NCBI GenBank assembly: GCA_905221195.1
Contig: CAJNCF010000002.1
Span: 260,544-324,543, forward strand
Length of the DNA stretch: 64,000 nt
Direction: 5' to 3'
Origin: a bacterium
Lineage (GTDB): Bacteria; Bacillota; Bacilli; Lactobacillales; Streptococcaceae
How positions within the stretch are numbered: the first letter of the stretch is position 1; every line of letters begins with the position of its first letter. Below are positions 27,278 to 36,502 of the stretch, piece after piece. The position numbers and the translations under genes were made by a program. The notes under the pieces were generated by a model. It was not told the DNA's origin. It saw only the letters and a program-made list of their open reading frames with translations, and did no database searches.

Positions 27278-27895
27278 CTATTCTGTAATTCTTGTCAGAT
27301 TCAACTCTTGGGCAACCTGACGTTCTTGTTCTTTTTGTTGATTCTTTTTATTGTAGATTTGGCTCTTCTTCAGAAAATCATAGTTATTTTTCTTTGGAGC
27401 AGGTGCTGCTACCTCTTCATTCTTGGTAGAGATAGATTTGACTTCTTCCGCCAAGATATAATGAGACTGGGTCAGTTTTTGACTATATTTGACAAATTCA
27501 CCAGGATTTTCCTTTTGGAAAGGCGCTGTCGGTTGATTGCCCTGTCTAACTAGACTTGGCTGAGAATGGCGTCTTGTAGGAGTAATGTCCTTAGTCAGAT
27601 AGCTTGCTGAGCGTTTCTTTTTCAAATCTGCACGCGCTTCTTCACGCGCTACCTCTGCATAGCTCTTTCCTTCTTTTTTAATCCCTAAAGGAGCCTTTTT
27701 AGGTTTCTCTACTTGCTTTTCAATCGGTTTGACTGGTTTTTCTTCAGCAATAGGGGCCCACTCCAGATAATTCTTATCACGGTATTCTCCCTTGATATTA
27801 CTGATAAAGTCAGATTCATCATACAGGTCCATGACTGGCATTTCAGTCAGTATGATCTCATCATCTGACACCAATGGAAATCGTTCTTCTCTCAT
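27278..27895 (-). CDS. Conserved K-rich protein, unknown function
   Basis: Protein of 205 residues that I recognise only as a gene kept beside murC in this group. It has no signal peptide or membrane helix. It is rich in Lys, Glu and Gln with low-complexity stretches ([35 protein letters not shown]), which suggests disorder. The N-terminus is acidic with [17 protein letters not shown]. It lies ten bases upstream of murC, in the same operon. Confidence 0.75.
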   Translation of the reverse strand: MREERFPLVSDDEIILTEMPVMDLYDESDFISNIKGEYRDKNYLEWAPIAEEKPVKPIEKQVEKPKKAPLGIKKEGKSYAEVAREEARADLKKKRSASYLTKDITPTRRHSQPSLVRQGNQPTAPFQKENPGEFVKYSQKLTQSHYILAEEVKSISTKNEEVAAPAPKKNNYDFLKKSQIYNKKNQQKEQERQVAQELNLTRITE

Positions 27896-27942
27896 TTTCT
27901 ATTTCCTTTCAACACTTCATTATAGCGTATTGTCTTGATTTT

Positions 27943-30900
27943 TCAAGTGCTGGCTTCAGAAATTCCTAAAATTTCTCTAATTTCTGCTAGGGTCAGACTG
28001 CCACGTGACTCTGTGCCGTCCAATACTTGTGACACCAGATGTTTCTTTTGTTCTTGGAGTTCCTGAATTTTTTCTTCAATGGTTCCCTTGGTCACTAAGC
28101 GATAGACCTCAACCATTTCTTTCTGACCCATCCGATGGGCACGGCCAATAGCTTGCGCTTCCACCGCTGGATTCCACCAAAGGTCAACCAAGATAACCGT
28201 ATCAGCACCTGTCAGGTTCAGACCGACCCCACCAGCCTTGAGGGAAATCAGAAAGGCATCTCTTTCCCCTTGGTTAAAGGCCTTGGTCATGTCCTGTCTT
28301 TCCTTGGCTGGGGTTGAACCTGTAATTTTAAAGGAAGTCAAGCCCAAGTCTGGCAGTTCTTGTTCGATTTTCTCCAACATTCCCTTGAACTGAGAAAAAA
28401 TCAAGACACGGTGTCCACCGTCTGCCACCTGTACCAGCAGGTCTCGGAGACTATCCAGTTTACCACTGGCACCCGAGTAATCTTCCATAAAGAGGGCAGG
28501 GGTGTCACAGATTTGACGTAAGCGCATAAGGCCAGACAGGATTTCCACTCGACTTCGCTGAAATTCCTGGTCTGACACTTGAGCCAGACGTTCTTTCATC
28601 TGTTGCAACTGGGCAAGATAAATAGCTTTTTGCTGGTCTTCCAGTTCATTTTTATAAACCACTTCGATTAAGTCTGGTAATTCAGTCAGAACTTCTTCTT
28701 TCTTGCGCCGCATGACGAAAGGCTTGATAAACTGAGCCACTCGCTCAGCTGGCAATTTCATAAATTCTTTCTTACTTGGCAGGAGTCCTGGCATGACGAT
28801 TTGGAAAATAGACCACAACTCACCTAGATGATTTTCAATAGGAGTTCCTGACAAGGCAAAGACCGACGGCACCACAAATTGTCTCAAGGTCTGGGCAATC
28901 TTAGTCTGGGCATTTTTCATGACCTGAGCCTCATCTAAGAAAAGGAAATCAAAGGCCATACCCTGATAAAGCTCACTGTCCTGACGGAAGGTAGCATAGC
29001 TGGTCACATAGATTTGATGGCTCTCGGCAAGAATCTCTTCACGATTAGCTTTCAAACCATGAACAACAGCTACATCCAACTGTGGGGCAAACTTCTGAAA
29101 TTCATCTGCCCAGTTGTAGATCAAACCCGACGGAGCTAAAATCAAGATCCGACTTTCTTTTGTCACTTGACTGGTCAGAAAAGCAATGGTCTGCAGGGTT
29201 TTCCCCAATCCCATATCATCAGCCAAAATCCCACCAAAACCATAATGATGGAGCATTTGTAGCCAGCCGATTCCCTTTTCCTGATAATCTCGCAAGTCAG
29301 CCTGAACTTGAGTTGCTTGTCGAGGGAAGTCCTCTGGATGCGTCAAATCGTGGGCCAGATTTTTGAATTCTTGTGAGAAAGAAACACGGTCTCGCCCTTC
29401 AAAGAGATGGGCTAAACTGTAGGCTAAGGACTTCCGAGCCTGTAAGGTCCCATCTTTTAATTCAAATTGTCCTAGTTCCTGTAGATTTTGGCGAATTTTC
29501 TTGGTTTCTTCATCGAAAAAGTAGACTTGATTAGACGAACCAATGTAAAAATCTTGATTGGCAACCAAGGCCTGCATGGCTTGGTCAATTTCCTCCTGGG
29601 CAATATCTTGAAAATCAAACTGGATTTCCAAGAGGCCTCCCTTGGAAGCAATCTGCACTTGAGGGCTTGCTAGGTTATAGAGTTCTTCTAACTTATCTGA
29701 TAGGTCAACATGCCCGAGTTTTTCAAATACTGAAATGATTTCATGAAAGAAATGATAGACGGACTCGGCTTTTAAGGCTTGACGCCAAGATTGAAAGTCT
29801 GCTTCAAAACCTGCAGCCAAACAGACTTGGAAAATTCTTTCTTCTAAGTCAGCATCACTCGAAAAGGGCAATTCTTCTAGCTCTTGTCGGTTAGATACCT
29901 GTCTATCTCCATAATCAAACTGGATTTCCAGACGAATCCGATTATCCTCTTCCCTATCAAAGTAAAAAGAGGGCTCAAAAGTTTTGATTTGTAAGCGTTC
30001 TGGAGCTGAGACAGTCCCCATCTGGTTAAAAAGAGTCAGACAAGAAGCCAATTTATCGCGGTCACTGCTATCAAATTGCAGGTGTTTTTTCCCATGTTGA
30101 TCCACAGGCAGCGCTTTGATTTCCTTGAGAAGACGCATCTGCTGGTCTGTTAGAAAATAAACCTGTCCTTTATGGAAAAGCACAGCTCCCTGATAAAAGA
30201 CATTGACCCTTGTACTCTCACTGATTTCCATTTCAAAATAATCCGAGTATTCTGTTACTGTAAAGGCAAATAGATTGGCATCAGCATGCAAATCCTGAAA
30301 AAGTAGGGTCTGATAGCTATCCACTTGATGGTCAAATTGAAAATGAGGCAAGGTAATCAGTAAATTCACACCCTGCTCAAAAAAAGTCAGAGGGAAAAAG
30401 AGGTGCCGACCTTGGTTTTGGAAAAAGAGGTCTGGAGCCTGTCCTTCCTCCATCAGTCCCCGCAAGAAAGTCAGAAGTTCTTGGCTGGCCTCATCAAAAG
30501 ATTCCCAAGAAAGAGACTCCTCATAAATCTTGCCAATCATATAAGACTTTCTTTGCTCAACAATCCTTAAAAAGAGTGGAATATCCCGAATGACATAGTA
30601 TTTTTGGCTATTGATTTGGCCGATTCTCAACGTCCACACGATATGATTGGTTCCTGCTTCCACCTGACCAACAGCGGATAATTCATAGGCTCGGTCTGAT
30701 TTTTGAGGCATCATTCGTTCCAAAAATTTGCCGCCCAAGGTCACCTTGGTTTCAACGGCCTCTTTTTCCTCATGACCTTCTTCCAGACTCTGCAAGATTT
30801 CCTGACCACGCTCATCATTTTTTAGAAAATATTCCAGCGCCGCCAAATGCACACAGTAGCCCCTCTTTTGGAAAAAATCGCAGGCACAAAAAACCAAATC

Positions 30901-31041
30901 ATCCTCTAAACTATAGCGCAGTTCTTCTTCTGCAACGCGAGCATAGAGCCGATTGTTCTTTTCCTTGATGATGTCAACCTTACCAGTTTCATAAAGGGCA
31001 ACGCCTTCGATACGGACTTTCCCCGGAATCAATTTAGCCAT
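27943..31041 (-). CDS. SNF2-family DNA-dependent ATPase with SWIM zinc finger
   Basis: Swi2/Snf2 ATPase of 1032 residues, probably a dsDNA translocase that remodels DNA-protein complexes. The N-terminal SWIM finger is in CACDFFQKRGYCVHLAALEY. Middle residues about 100-560 are the bacterial SNF2 region. ATPase lobe 1 has LADDMGLGKTLQTIAFL, SYATFRQD, DFLFLDEAQVMKN and SGTPIENHLGELWSI; lobe 2 has FSQFKGML, SLKAGGVGLNLTGAD and QAIGRAHRMGQ. It is first in the murC operon, a location shared with pneumococcus. Why a DNA translocase is tied to wall synthesis is unexplained. Confidence 0.94.
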   Translation of the reverse strand: MAKLIPGKVRIEGVALYETGKVDIIKEKNNRLYARVAEEELRYSLEDDLVFCACDFFQKRGYCVHLAALEYFLKNDERGQEILQSLEEGHEEKEAVETKVTLGGKFLERMMPQKSDRAYELSAVGQVEAGTNHIVWTLRIGQINSQKYYVIRDIPLFLRIVEQRKSYMIGKIYEESLSWESFDEASQELLTFLRGLMEEGQAPDLFFQNQGRHLFFPLTFFEQGVNLLITLPHFQFDHQVDSYQTLLFQDLHADANLFAFTVTEYSDYFEMEISESTRVNVFYQGAVLFHKGQVYFLTDQQMRLLKEIKALPVDQHGKKHLQFDSSDRDKLASCLTLFNQMGTVSAPERLQIKTFEPSFYFDREEDNRIRLEIQFDYGDRQVSNRQELEELPFSSDADLEERIFQVCLAAGFEADFQSWRQALKAESVYHFFHEIISVFEKLGHVDLSDKLEELYNLASPQVQIASKGGLLEIQFDFQDIAQEEIDQAMQALVANQDFYIGSSNQVYFFDEETKKIRQNLQELGQFELKDGTLQARKSLAYSLAHLFEGRDRVSFSQEFKNLAHDLTHPEDFPRQATQVQADLRDYQEKGIGWLQMLHHYGFGGILADDMGLGKTLQTIAFLTSQVTKESRILILAPSGLIYNWADEFQKFAPQLDVAVVHGLKANREEILAESHQIYVTSYATFRQDSELYQGMAFDFLFLDEAQVMKNAQTKIAQTLRQFVVPSVFALSGTPIENHLGELWSIFQIVMPGLLPSKKEFMKLPAERVAQFIKPFVMRRKKEEVLTELPDLIEVVYKNELEDQQKAIYLAQLQQMKERLAQVSDQEFQRSRVEILSGLMRLRQICDTPALFMEDYSGASGKLDSLRDLLVQVADGGHRVLIFSQFKGMLEKIEQELPDLGLTSFKITGSTPAKERQDMTKAFNQGERDAFLISLKAGGVGLNLTGADTVILVDLWWNPAVEAQAIGRAHRMGQKEMVEVYRLVTKGTIEEKIQELQEQKKHLVSQVLDGTESRGSLTLAEIREILGISEAST

Positions 31042-31066
31042 ATTTTTACCTTTACCTTATCTTTTT

Positions 31067-31075
31067 ATTATACCA
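31067..31075 (-). promoter_or_regulatory. Extended -10 promoter of the SNF2-murC operon
   Basis: TGGTATAAT on the minus strand, about 26 bases before the SNF2 ATG; weak -35. Confidence 0.6.
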
Positions 31076-31094
31076 TATTTTCCCCTATGAAAAT

Positions 31095-31137
31095 AGCCTC
31101 CTAGGAAGACTTTTCTCCTAGAAGGCTGGATTTTTAT
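31095..31137 (-). terminator. Terminator of metB-patB
   Basis: Arms AGCC-TTCTAGGA and TCCTAG-GAGGCT form a strong hairpin followed by ATTTT on the minus strand. It separates the transsulfuration operon from the SNF2 promoter. Confidence 0.8.
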
Positions 31138-31145
31138 AGCGATTT

Positions 31146-32312
31146 TTAACGTTTGGCAAAAGTCGTCACAATCCGCTGACAAACTTCTTGCAACAGAGAT
31201 TTAGGCATGGCTACATTGAGTCGGGCATGGAGACTTCCTTCCTCTCCAAAATCCAAACCACGGTTGAGGATAACCTTAGCTTCATTTCTCAACAGCTCTT
31301 GCAATCTTTCATCAGTCAGGTCATAGGCTGAAAAATCAAGCCAAATCAAGTAGGTTCCTTGCGGTTTCATGACCTTGATTTTAGTCTCTTTTCCAAATAA
31401 ATCCACCACATAATTAATATGGTCTTCAAAGACTTGCTTAAGTTCCTCTAACCAATCTTTACCGTATCGATAGGCAGCTTCTGTCGCCAAATAACCCAAA
31501 CCTGAAATTTCATGCTGATTATTGGCCAACTGGCGTTTCTGGTAAGTCACTCTCAACTTAGGATTTTCAATGACGGCATAGGAATTTTTTGTCCCAGCGA
31601 TGTTAAAGGTTTTAGTGGCGCTGCTCAAGACGATAGCAAATTCTTTAAAATCAGGATTGATGGTATTGAAAGAATGATGCTTGTGACCAAAGAGAGTCAA
31701 ATCTTGGTGAATCTCATCCGAAACCAACAAAACACCGTGTTTTTGACAAAGCTGGCCAATTTTCTCCAACACTTCCTTTTCCCACACACGTCCACCAGGA
31801 TTGTGAGGGTTGCAGAGGATATAGAGTTTGACATCCTCTTCTACCAAATCCTTCTCCAGTTGGTCAAAGTCAATCTCAAACAGTCCATCCTTTTCCACCA
31901 AAGAATTAGTAATCAATCTGCGGTTATTCAACTTGACACTGCGAGCAAAGGGTGGATAGACAGGTGTGTTAATCAGAACTGCTTCGCCTTCTTTTGTAAA
32001 GGCTTGAATAGCTGTTGAAATAGCTGGTACTACACCCTCGATAAAGACAAGAACCTCTTTGTCAAAGTGATAGCCGTGTTGTGTCGCTTCCCACTTTTGA
32101 ACTTCCTTAATTAACTCTTCACTGGCATAAGTGTAGCCATAAACCAGTTGGTCTGCGTAAGTCTGCACAGCTTGGCGGATTTCAGGCAAGACCACAAAGT
32201 CCATGTCTGCTATCCAAGCTGGTAAGACTTCACTATCCGTTTCAGCCTCTTTCCATTTATAGGTATGATGCCCTAAACGATTAGGCAGGCTTGTGAAATC
32301 ATATTTTCCCAT
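31146..32312 (-). CDS. patB: PLP-dependent C-S lyase / aminotransferase (PatB-like)
   Basis: Cystathionine beta-lyase-like enzyme of 388 residues that makes homocysteine, with H2S formation from cysteine likely as in MalY/PatB relatives. The fold is aminotransferase class I/II with PAWIADMDF near the start, NPHNPGGRVW for cofactor contact, SDEIHQDL and the PLP lysine in SSATKTFNIAG; C-terminal ARLNVAMP holds the carboxylate-binding Arg. The ATG at 32312 follows AAGGA; the longer upstream start lacks a site. It begins four bases after the metB stop, its ribosome site lying in the metB 3' end, so both are coupled. Confidence 0.92.
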   Translation of the reverse strand: MGKYDFTSLPNRLGHHTYKWKEAETDSEVLPAWIADMDFVVLPEIRQAVQTYADQLVYGYTYASEELIKEVQKWEATQHGYHFDKEVLVFIEGVVPAISTAIQAFTKEGEAVLINTPVYPPFARSVKLNNRRLITNSLVEKDGLFEIDFDQLEKDLVEEDVKLYILCNPHNPGGRVWEKEVLEKIGQLCQKHGVLLVSDEIHQDLTLFGHKHHSFNTINPDFKEFAIVLSSATKTFNIAGTKNSYAVIENPKLRVTYQKRQLANNQHEISGLGYLATEAAYRYGKDWLEELKQVFEDHINYVVDLFGKETKIKVMKPQGTYLIWLDFSAYDLTDERLQELLRNEAKVILNRGLDFGEEGSLHARLNVAMPKSLLQEVCQRIVTTFAKR

Positions 32313-32316
32313 AGTC

Positions 32317-33411
32317 TTATCCTTCCAAGGCTTGGCGCAAATCTGCAATCAAATCTCTAGCATCCTCAATCCCAATTGACAAACGCAAAAGGTCATCTGT
32401 CAAACCATAAGAATGGCGCACTTCTGCTGGAATATCAGCGTGAGTTTGTGTCGTTGGATAGGTAATGAGACTTTCCACTCCACCCAAACTTTCCGCAAAA
32501 GAGAAGACCTTGAGACTGTTCAAGATATGCGGAATGCGTGTTTCATCCGCTACTTTAAAGGAAATCATGCCTCCACGCCCAGTGTAGAGAACTTCCTTAA
32601 CTGCTGGAGAATCCTTCAAAAATGCAACCACTTCTTGGGCATTGGCAGTTGAGCGCTCCATACGAAGAGACAAGGTCTTGAGACCACGAATCAATTGATA
32701 GCTGTCAAATGGCGATAAGACTGCCCCTGTCGTATTGAGATTGTAGAAAAGCTTCTCGTATAGTTCTAAACTATTGGTCACAACCACTCCAGCCAAGACA
32801 TCATTATGCCCTGCTAGATACTTGGTTGCTGAATGAAGGACGATATCAGCTCCGTCTTCAATCGGACGTTGGTAGATAGGACTATAGAAGGTATTATCCA
32901 CCACCACTTTGGCACCCTTAGCATGAGCCAATTTTGCTAGTTTTTCGATATCAAATTCCAACATCAAAGGATTGGTTGGCGTTTCGATATAGAGAACATC
33001 CACGTCCTTTTCTAACTCGGCAATCAGCTCTTCCTCTGTATTGGCATAGGTAAAATGGAAACGACCTTCCTGCTCCACTTGGTTGAACCAGCGGAAAGAA
33101 CCACCGTAAAGGTCACGGACAGCCAAAACCTTACTTCCTACTGGAAAGACGCTAAAGGCCAATACAATAGCTGACATCCCTGAGCTAGTAGCTAAGGCAT
33201 AGTCTGCTGACTCAATGGCTGCCAAAACTTCTTCAGCCTTGCTGCGAGTTGGGTTTTTGGTACGCGTATAGTCAAATCCAGTAGACTGACCAAACTCTGG
33301 GTGCTGATAGGTCGTTGAAAAATGAATCGGTGTCACCAAAGCTCCTGTCGCTTCGTCTGACTTGATACCCGCCTGGGCCAAAATTGTGTTGATGTGTAAT
33401 TCCTTGCTCAT
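32317..33411 (-). CDS. metB: Cystathionine gamma-synthase / gamma-lyase family
   Basis: PLP enzyme of 364 residues in the transsulfuration family, joining or splitting cystathionine in methionine and cysteine interconversion. Hallmarks are YTRTKNPTRSKAEEVLAAIE, SSGMSAI, YIETPTNPLM and the PLP lysine in HSATKYLAGHNDVLAG; ESLGGVESLITYPTTQTH closes the active site. Synthase and lyase cannot be separated by eye. GGAGG precedes the ATG, and a MET-box lies 77 bases upstream. Confidence 0.92.
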   Translation of the reverse strand: MSKELHINTILAQAGIKSDEATGALVTPIHFSTTYQHPEFGQSTGFDYTRTKNPTRSKAEEVLAAIESADYALATSSGMSAIVLAFSVFPVGSKVLAVRDLYGGSFRWFNQVEQEGRFHFTYANTEEELIAELEKDVDVLYIETPTNPLMLEFDIEKLAKLAHAKGAKVVVDNTFYSPIYQRPIEDGADIVLHSATKYLAGHNDVLAGVVVTNSLELYEKLFYNLNTTGAVLSPFDSYQLIRGLKTLSLRMERSTANAQEVVAFLKDSPAVKEVLYTGRGGMISFKVADETRIPHILNSLKVFSFAESLGGVESLITYPTTQTHADIPAEVRHSYGLTDDLLRLSIGIEDARDLIADLRQALEG

Positions 33412-33437
33412 ACAATACCTCCAAATCTATAGTAACT

Positions 33438-33443
33438 ATTGTA
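33438..33443 (-). promoter_or_regulatory. -10 of the metB-patB operon
   Basis: TACAAT on the minus strand, 27 bases before the metB ATG. The -35 position (AATGAG) is poor, as expected for a promoter that needs the activator bound at the MET-box upstream. Confidence 0.55.
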
Positions 33444-33487
33444 CCACTTATTTTCATCAACTCATTTTCTTCTTTTCAAGAGCTAGT

Positions 33488-33504
33488 TATAGTTTCAAGC
33501 TATA
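33488..33504 (-). promoter_or_regulatory. MET-box (MtaR/MetR-type LysR site)
   Basis: TATAGCTTGAAACTATA on the minus strand differs by one base from the streptococcal MET-box TATAGTTTnAAACTATA as I remember it. It lies 22 bases upstream of the -35 of metB, the usual place for a LysR-type activator. It predicts methionine-responsive control of metB-patB. Confidence 0.7.
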
Positions 33505-33522
33505 GACTTATCGAATAAAGTT

Positions 33523-33557
33523 AAAAAAGAATCCAGAAAATATTCCAGATTCTTTTG
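33523..33557 (-). terminator. Terminator of the PH-like protein gene
   Basis: Arms AAAAGAATC and GATTCTTTT around CTGGAATATTTTCTG (which can pair further), then a T-run on the minus strand. Confidence 0.7.
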
Positions 33558-33576
33558 TGACGATGATTGCTAGGGT

Positions 33577-34029
33577 TTACGAACGAAAGAAATCCTGTTG
33601 GGATAAATAGTCATAATGCTCTTTGTTAAATTGATACTGACCCACATGCTGACTAAGCTGACCGACATCCACAGAAAAAATACATGCTTCATTTTGATAG
33701 TTCCAGTTCAGCCTAACTGTATTCAAGACTGGCTTATAAGTAAAATCTTGAACTTGATTCCAAGGCATCTCTACGACATGATTAGAACGATTTTCAGTTA
33801 TATCACTGATGTCCATCAAGTAGATTCCCTTAGTTGTAAATGCCAGAATCTTAGGCTTCACGCTTGACTGAACATAGTAGGAACCACCTATAATGAAAAA
33901 ATCAATAAAGGATTTCAACCATGTCTTTTTCTTGAAAGCCATCAGAAAATTCTTTTGCCCTTCAATGCGACAAGTTGACAAAAATGATGCAATCTGTTTT
34001 TCTGTTGCAAACTCCATAATAGCGCCCAT
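33577..34029 (-). CDS. Hypothetical protein, possible bacterial PH-like domain
   Basis: Protein of 150 residues without signal peptide. It has a central hydrophobic stretch FIDFFIIGGSYYVQS and beta-rich segments KILAFTTKGIYLMDI, HVVEMPWNQVQDFTY and VRLNWNYQNEACIFSV, a pattern like bacterial PH (YdjN/YokE-type) domains that sense membranes or proteins. The first ATG at 34029 has GGAGG at good spacing. I do not know its role. It stands alone with its own promoter and terminator. Confidence 0.7.
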   Translation of the reverse strand: MGAIMEFATEKQIASFLSTCRIEGQKNFLMAFKKKTWLKSFIDFFIIGGSYYVQSSVKPKILAFTTKGIYLMDISDITENRSNHVVEMPWNQVQDFTYKPVLNTVRLNWNYQNEACIFSVDVGQLSQHVGQYQFNKEHYDYLSQQDFFRS

Positions 34030-34233
34030 GATGTTACCTCCATAACGATTAGTAAATAGGCAAATAAGAACTCTTCACATAAAAGAAGAACTTATCATTA
34101 GTTGCAAGTTGCATTTTATCTTACTTTTTCAGTAGATGGCGTCCCTCCTATAAAATCACTCTAGCATGTGCATACTTCAATCAACATTGGGTAGATTTTC
34201 GAACGTAGTTTTTTACAACCTTTTATTATATTC

Positions 34234-34242
34234 ATTATATCA
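34234..34242 (-). promoter_or_regulatory. Extended -10 promoter with a long leader before the PH-like gene
   Basis: TGATATAAT on the minus strand, about 200 bases upstream of the start at 34029. The 321-base gap 34030-34351 holds this promoter, the aliB terminator and the long leader. The leader has a short 21-codon ATG frame without a ribosome site and an orphan AGGAGG near 34152, but no convincing gene. Confidence 0.5.
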
Positions 34243-34302
34243 TAAAGCTAATAAACAATTTAAAAAATGTAAGCACTTTTCTTCAAAATTTGCCATCATT
34301 CT

Positions 34303-34342
34303 ATAAAAAACGACAGCTTCTTTCGAAACCATCGTTTTTCTT
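34303..34342 (-). terminator. Terminator of the AliB-like gene
   Basis: AAAAACGA and TCGTTTTTT outer arms with TTTC/GAAA inner pairs and a T-run on the minus strand. Confidence 0.8.
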
Positions 34343-34351
34343 GAAAAATCC

Positions 34352-36310
34352 TTATTTGACATGTTTTGCCAATTCTTCTTGGGCTTTTTTATTGGATTCT
34401 TCTTTTTCTTTCAGCCATTTTTCTTTGGCTTTCTCATATTCATCTTTTGTGACTGTCTTATCTTGTAATTTGAGATATTTATATGATTCAACCCCTTTAT
34501 TACCAGCTAATGAATATGGTGTTGAGAAAGGAACGATTTTTCTCAATGTTGGTGTTCCACCAAGTGAAACATTTGGAATTGCTAGAGAGCTATCCACCAA
34601 CCACGCTTGAGCATCCGCATATTTTTCATAACGTTTAGCTGGATCTTGCTCCTTATTAGCTTCTTCCAACATTTGAGTGTAGACATCTAGTCCAACAGCC
34701 TTGGCCTTGTCATTGGCCTCACCTGGCTCTATACCTAGATTTTGCATCAAACCACCAGAATTAACGTTAAAGACATCAAGATAGGTTGAAGGATCTTGAT
34801 AGTCTGGACTCCAACCACCGTTGTATAAATCGTAATCCTTCTGAGCTGCAGTCTGAGCCAAATAGCTTGTACTATTATAGTCTTCAGTAGAGAGTTGGTG
34901 CACATCAATCACAACATTATCAGACCCCAAGACAGATTCAATTGATTGTTTCATAGAATTAATTCCTTGAATTTCTGCCTTATTGGTCAAATCTACAGTT
35001 TTATCTAAGTGGATAGGGAATTGGACCCCTTTAGCTTGGAGTTCTTTCTTAGCCTCTGCAAATTTAGCCTTGGCTTTTTCAGGATTGTAGTATGGATCTT
35101 GGGCATCTGCAAAGTTGATTCCTTGCCATTCTTTACCATAATTGACCATCTTAGAGGCTACTACTTCACCAAAGTCTTTTCCGTTGATACTTACGAAGTT
35201 TGGAGGAACAACCAAGTTACGCAAAATCTTAGTTGCCCCCTCTTCTCCTTGAGATTGAGCGCCATAGGATGTACGATCATAGGCAAAATTAATGGCTTGA
35301 CGGAAGTTTTTATTGAGAACTGCTTCTTGAGTCGATTTCTTCTCAGCATCACTTGCCTTGGAAGTGAATTTATAAGATTTTCTATCCAAGTTGAAGTTTA
35401 AGAAGTAAGAAGTAGCATCTTGCATGCTATAGATGATATTGTCCTTATTCTTCTCTTTAATCCCTTCAAAACTTGAACTATTTGGATAGAGACGAGCATA
35501 ACTGTATGCCCCCTCGACAAAGTTACGAGCCAGTGCATCTTGGTCACTACCATCATAATAGGCCAATTTCACATCATCTACAAAGACATTTTTAGCATCC
35601 CAGTAGCTAGGATTTTTCTTGAATTCGATAACTGATTTTGAAACAAAGGATTTCATCAAGAAAGGTCCATTGTACAAAATGCTAGATGGATCTATCTTGC
35701 CAAAATCATCCCCTTTTGATTTCAAGAAATCCGCATTAACTGGGAAAAGAATGGTTGAGGTTGTTTTTGAGTTCCAGTAAGGTTCTGGTCGTGTCAAGGT
35801 ATATTGAACAGTTTGGTCATCAAGAGCCTTGACTCCGACAGTTGAAAAGTCGCTTGTTTTACCGTTAATGTAATCATCCAAACCAGCAACGGATTCTTGC
35901 ACTAAGTACAAGGCTTCTGATTTTTTATCAGCCGCATATTTCAGACCAGTAACAAAATCTTGGGCAGTTACAGGAGCATATTCATCTCCTTCTGAAGTAT
36001 ACCACTTAATGTCCTTACGAAGTTTGTAGGTATAGGTCAAACCGTCTTGAGAAACACTCCAATCCTCTGCCAAAGATGGGACATAGTTTCCATATTGGTC
36101 ATTTTCCATGAGACCATCTACCAGATTGGTCACAATATCATTGGTTGTTGCACGGTTTTCTGCTAGATAGTTCAAACTTGATGGATCGCTTGAGTAAACA
36201 TAGTTATATGTTTTTGACGCTGTGCTAGAATTTCCACAGGCACTTAACAAAATACCTGCACTTAGCACGACACCTGCAAGCGTTGCATACTTGGCTTTAG
36301 ACTTTTTCAT
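34352..36310 (-). CDS. aliB: Oligopeptide-binding lipoprotein (AliA/AliB/AmiA family)
   Basis: Substrate-binding protein of 652 residues for the Ami oligopeptide ABC importer. The signal peptide ends in the lipobox LSACGNSS (Cys at about 25), so it is lipid-anchored outside. The SBP family 5 fold shows YVYSSDPSSLNYL, LVDGLMENDQYGNYVPSLAEDW and YNGPFLMKSFVSKSVIEFKKN, then NFRQAINFAYDRTSYG. C-terminal 50 residues are charged and helical. No permease or ATPase genes are adjacent, as for pneumococcal AliB, so it would share the Ami core. In streptococci such proteins also deliver signalling peptides. The choice AliB rather than AliA rests on neighbours. Confidence 0.9.
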   Translation of the reverse strand: MKKSKAKYATLAGVVLSAGILLSACGNSSTASKTYNYVYSSDPSSLNYLAENRATTNDIVTNLVDGLMENDQYGNYVPSLAEDWSVSQDGLTYTYKLRKDIKWYTSEGDEYAPVTAQDFVTGLKYAADKKSEALYLVQESVAGLDDYINGKTSDFSTVGVKALDDQTVQYTLTRPEPYWNSKTTSTILFPVNADFLKSKGDDFGKIDPSSILYNGPFLMKSFVSKSVIEFKKNPSYWDAKNVFVDDVKLAYYDGSDQDALARNFVEGAYSYARLYPNSSSFEGIKEKNKDNIIYSMQDATSYFLNFNLDRKSYKFTSKASDAEKKSTQEAVLNKNFRQAINFAYDRTSYGAQSQGEEGATKILRNLVVPPNFVSINGKDFGEVVASKMVNYGKEWQGINFADAQDPYYNPEKAKAKFAEAKKELQAKGVQFPIHLDKTVDLTNKAEIQGINSMKQSIESVLGSDNVVIDVHQLSTEDYNSTSYLAQTAAQKDYDLYNGGWSPDYQDPSTYLDVFNVNSGGLMQNLGIEPGEANDKAKAVGLDVYTQMLEEANKEQDPAKRYEKYADAQAWLVDSSLAIPNVSLGGTPTLRKIVPFSTPYSLAGNKGVESYKYLKLQDKTVTKDEYEKAKEKWLKEKEESNKKAQEELAKHVK

Positions 36311-36342
36311 CTCCAGAACCTCCTGATTTAAATATTTGTCTT

Positions 36343-36371
36343 ATTATACAACTCGAGTTTTATTTAGTCAA
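36343..36371 (-). promoter_or_regulatory. aliB promoter (TTGACT-17-TATAAT)
   Basis: Minus strand -35 at 36366-36371 and -10 at 36343-36348 with a 17-base spacer; AGGAGG lies just before the ATG. Confidence 0.8.
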
Positions 36372-36430
36372 TAGCTTTTTTAAAAAAATTAATCATTCCA
36401 TCTACAAACTATAGAAATTATTCTACAAAA

Positions 36431-36487
36431 TAATAAAAAAGAGAATAATTCAAGCATTTCACGATAGAAATGTTTAAATTATCCCTT
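36431..36487 (-). terminator. Terminator of the murJ-like gene
   Basis: AT-rich imperfect hairpin (ATAATT..AA..CATTTC pairs with GAAATG..TT..AATTAT) followed by TTTTTTATT on the minus strand. Confidence 0.6.
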
Positions 36488-36502
36488 TTATTTATAAAAA
36501 AA

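Noticed and set aside
31512-32018. 168-codon plus-strand frame opposite patB
   Set aside because: Antisense shadow; protein is Phe/Leu/Gln-rich without recognisable domain.
34075-34145. 21-codon ATG frame upstream of the PH-like gene
   Set aside because: No ribosome site before the ATG, and peptide has no features of a signalling peptide or bacteriocin.
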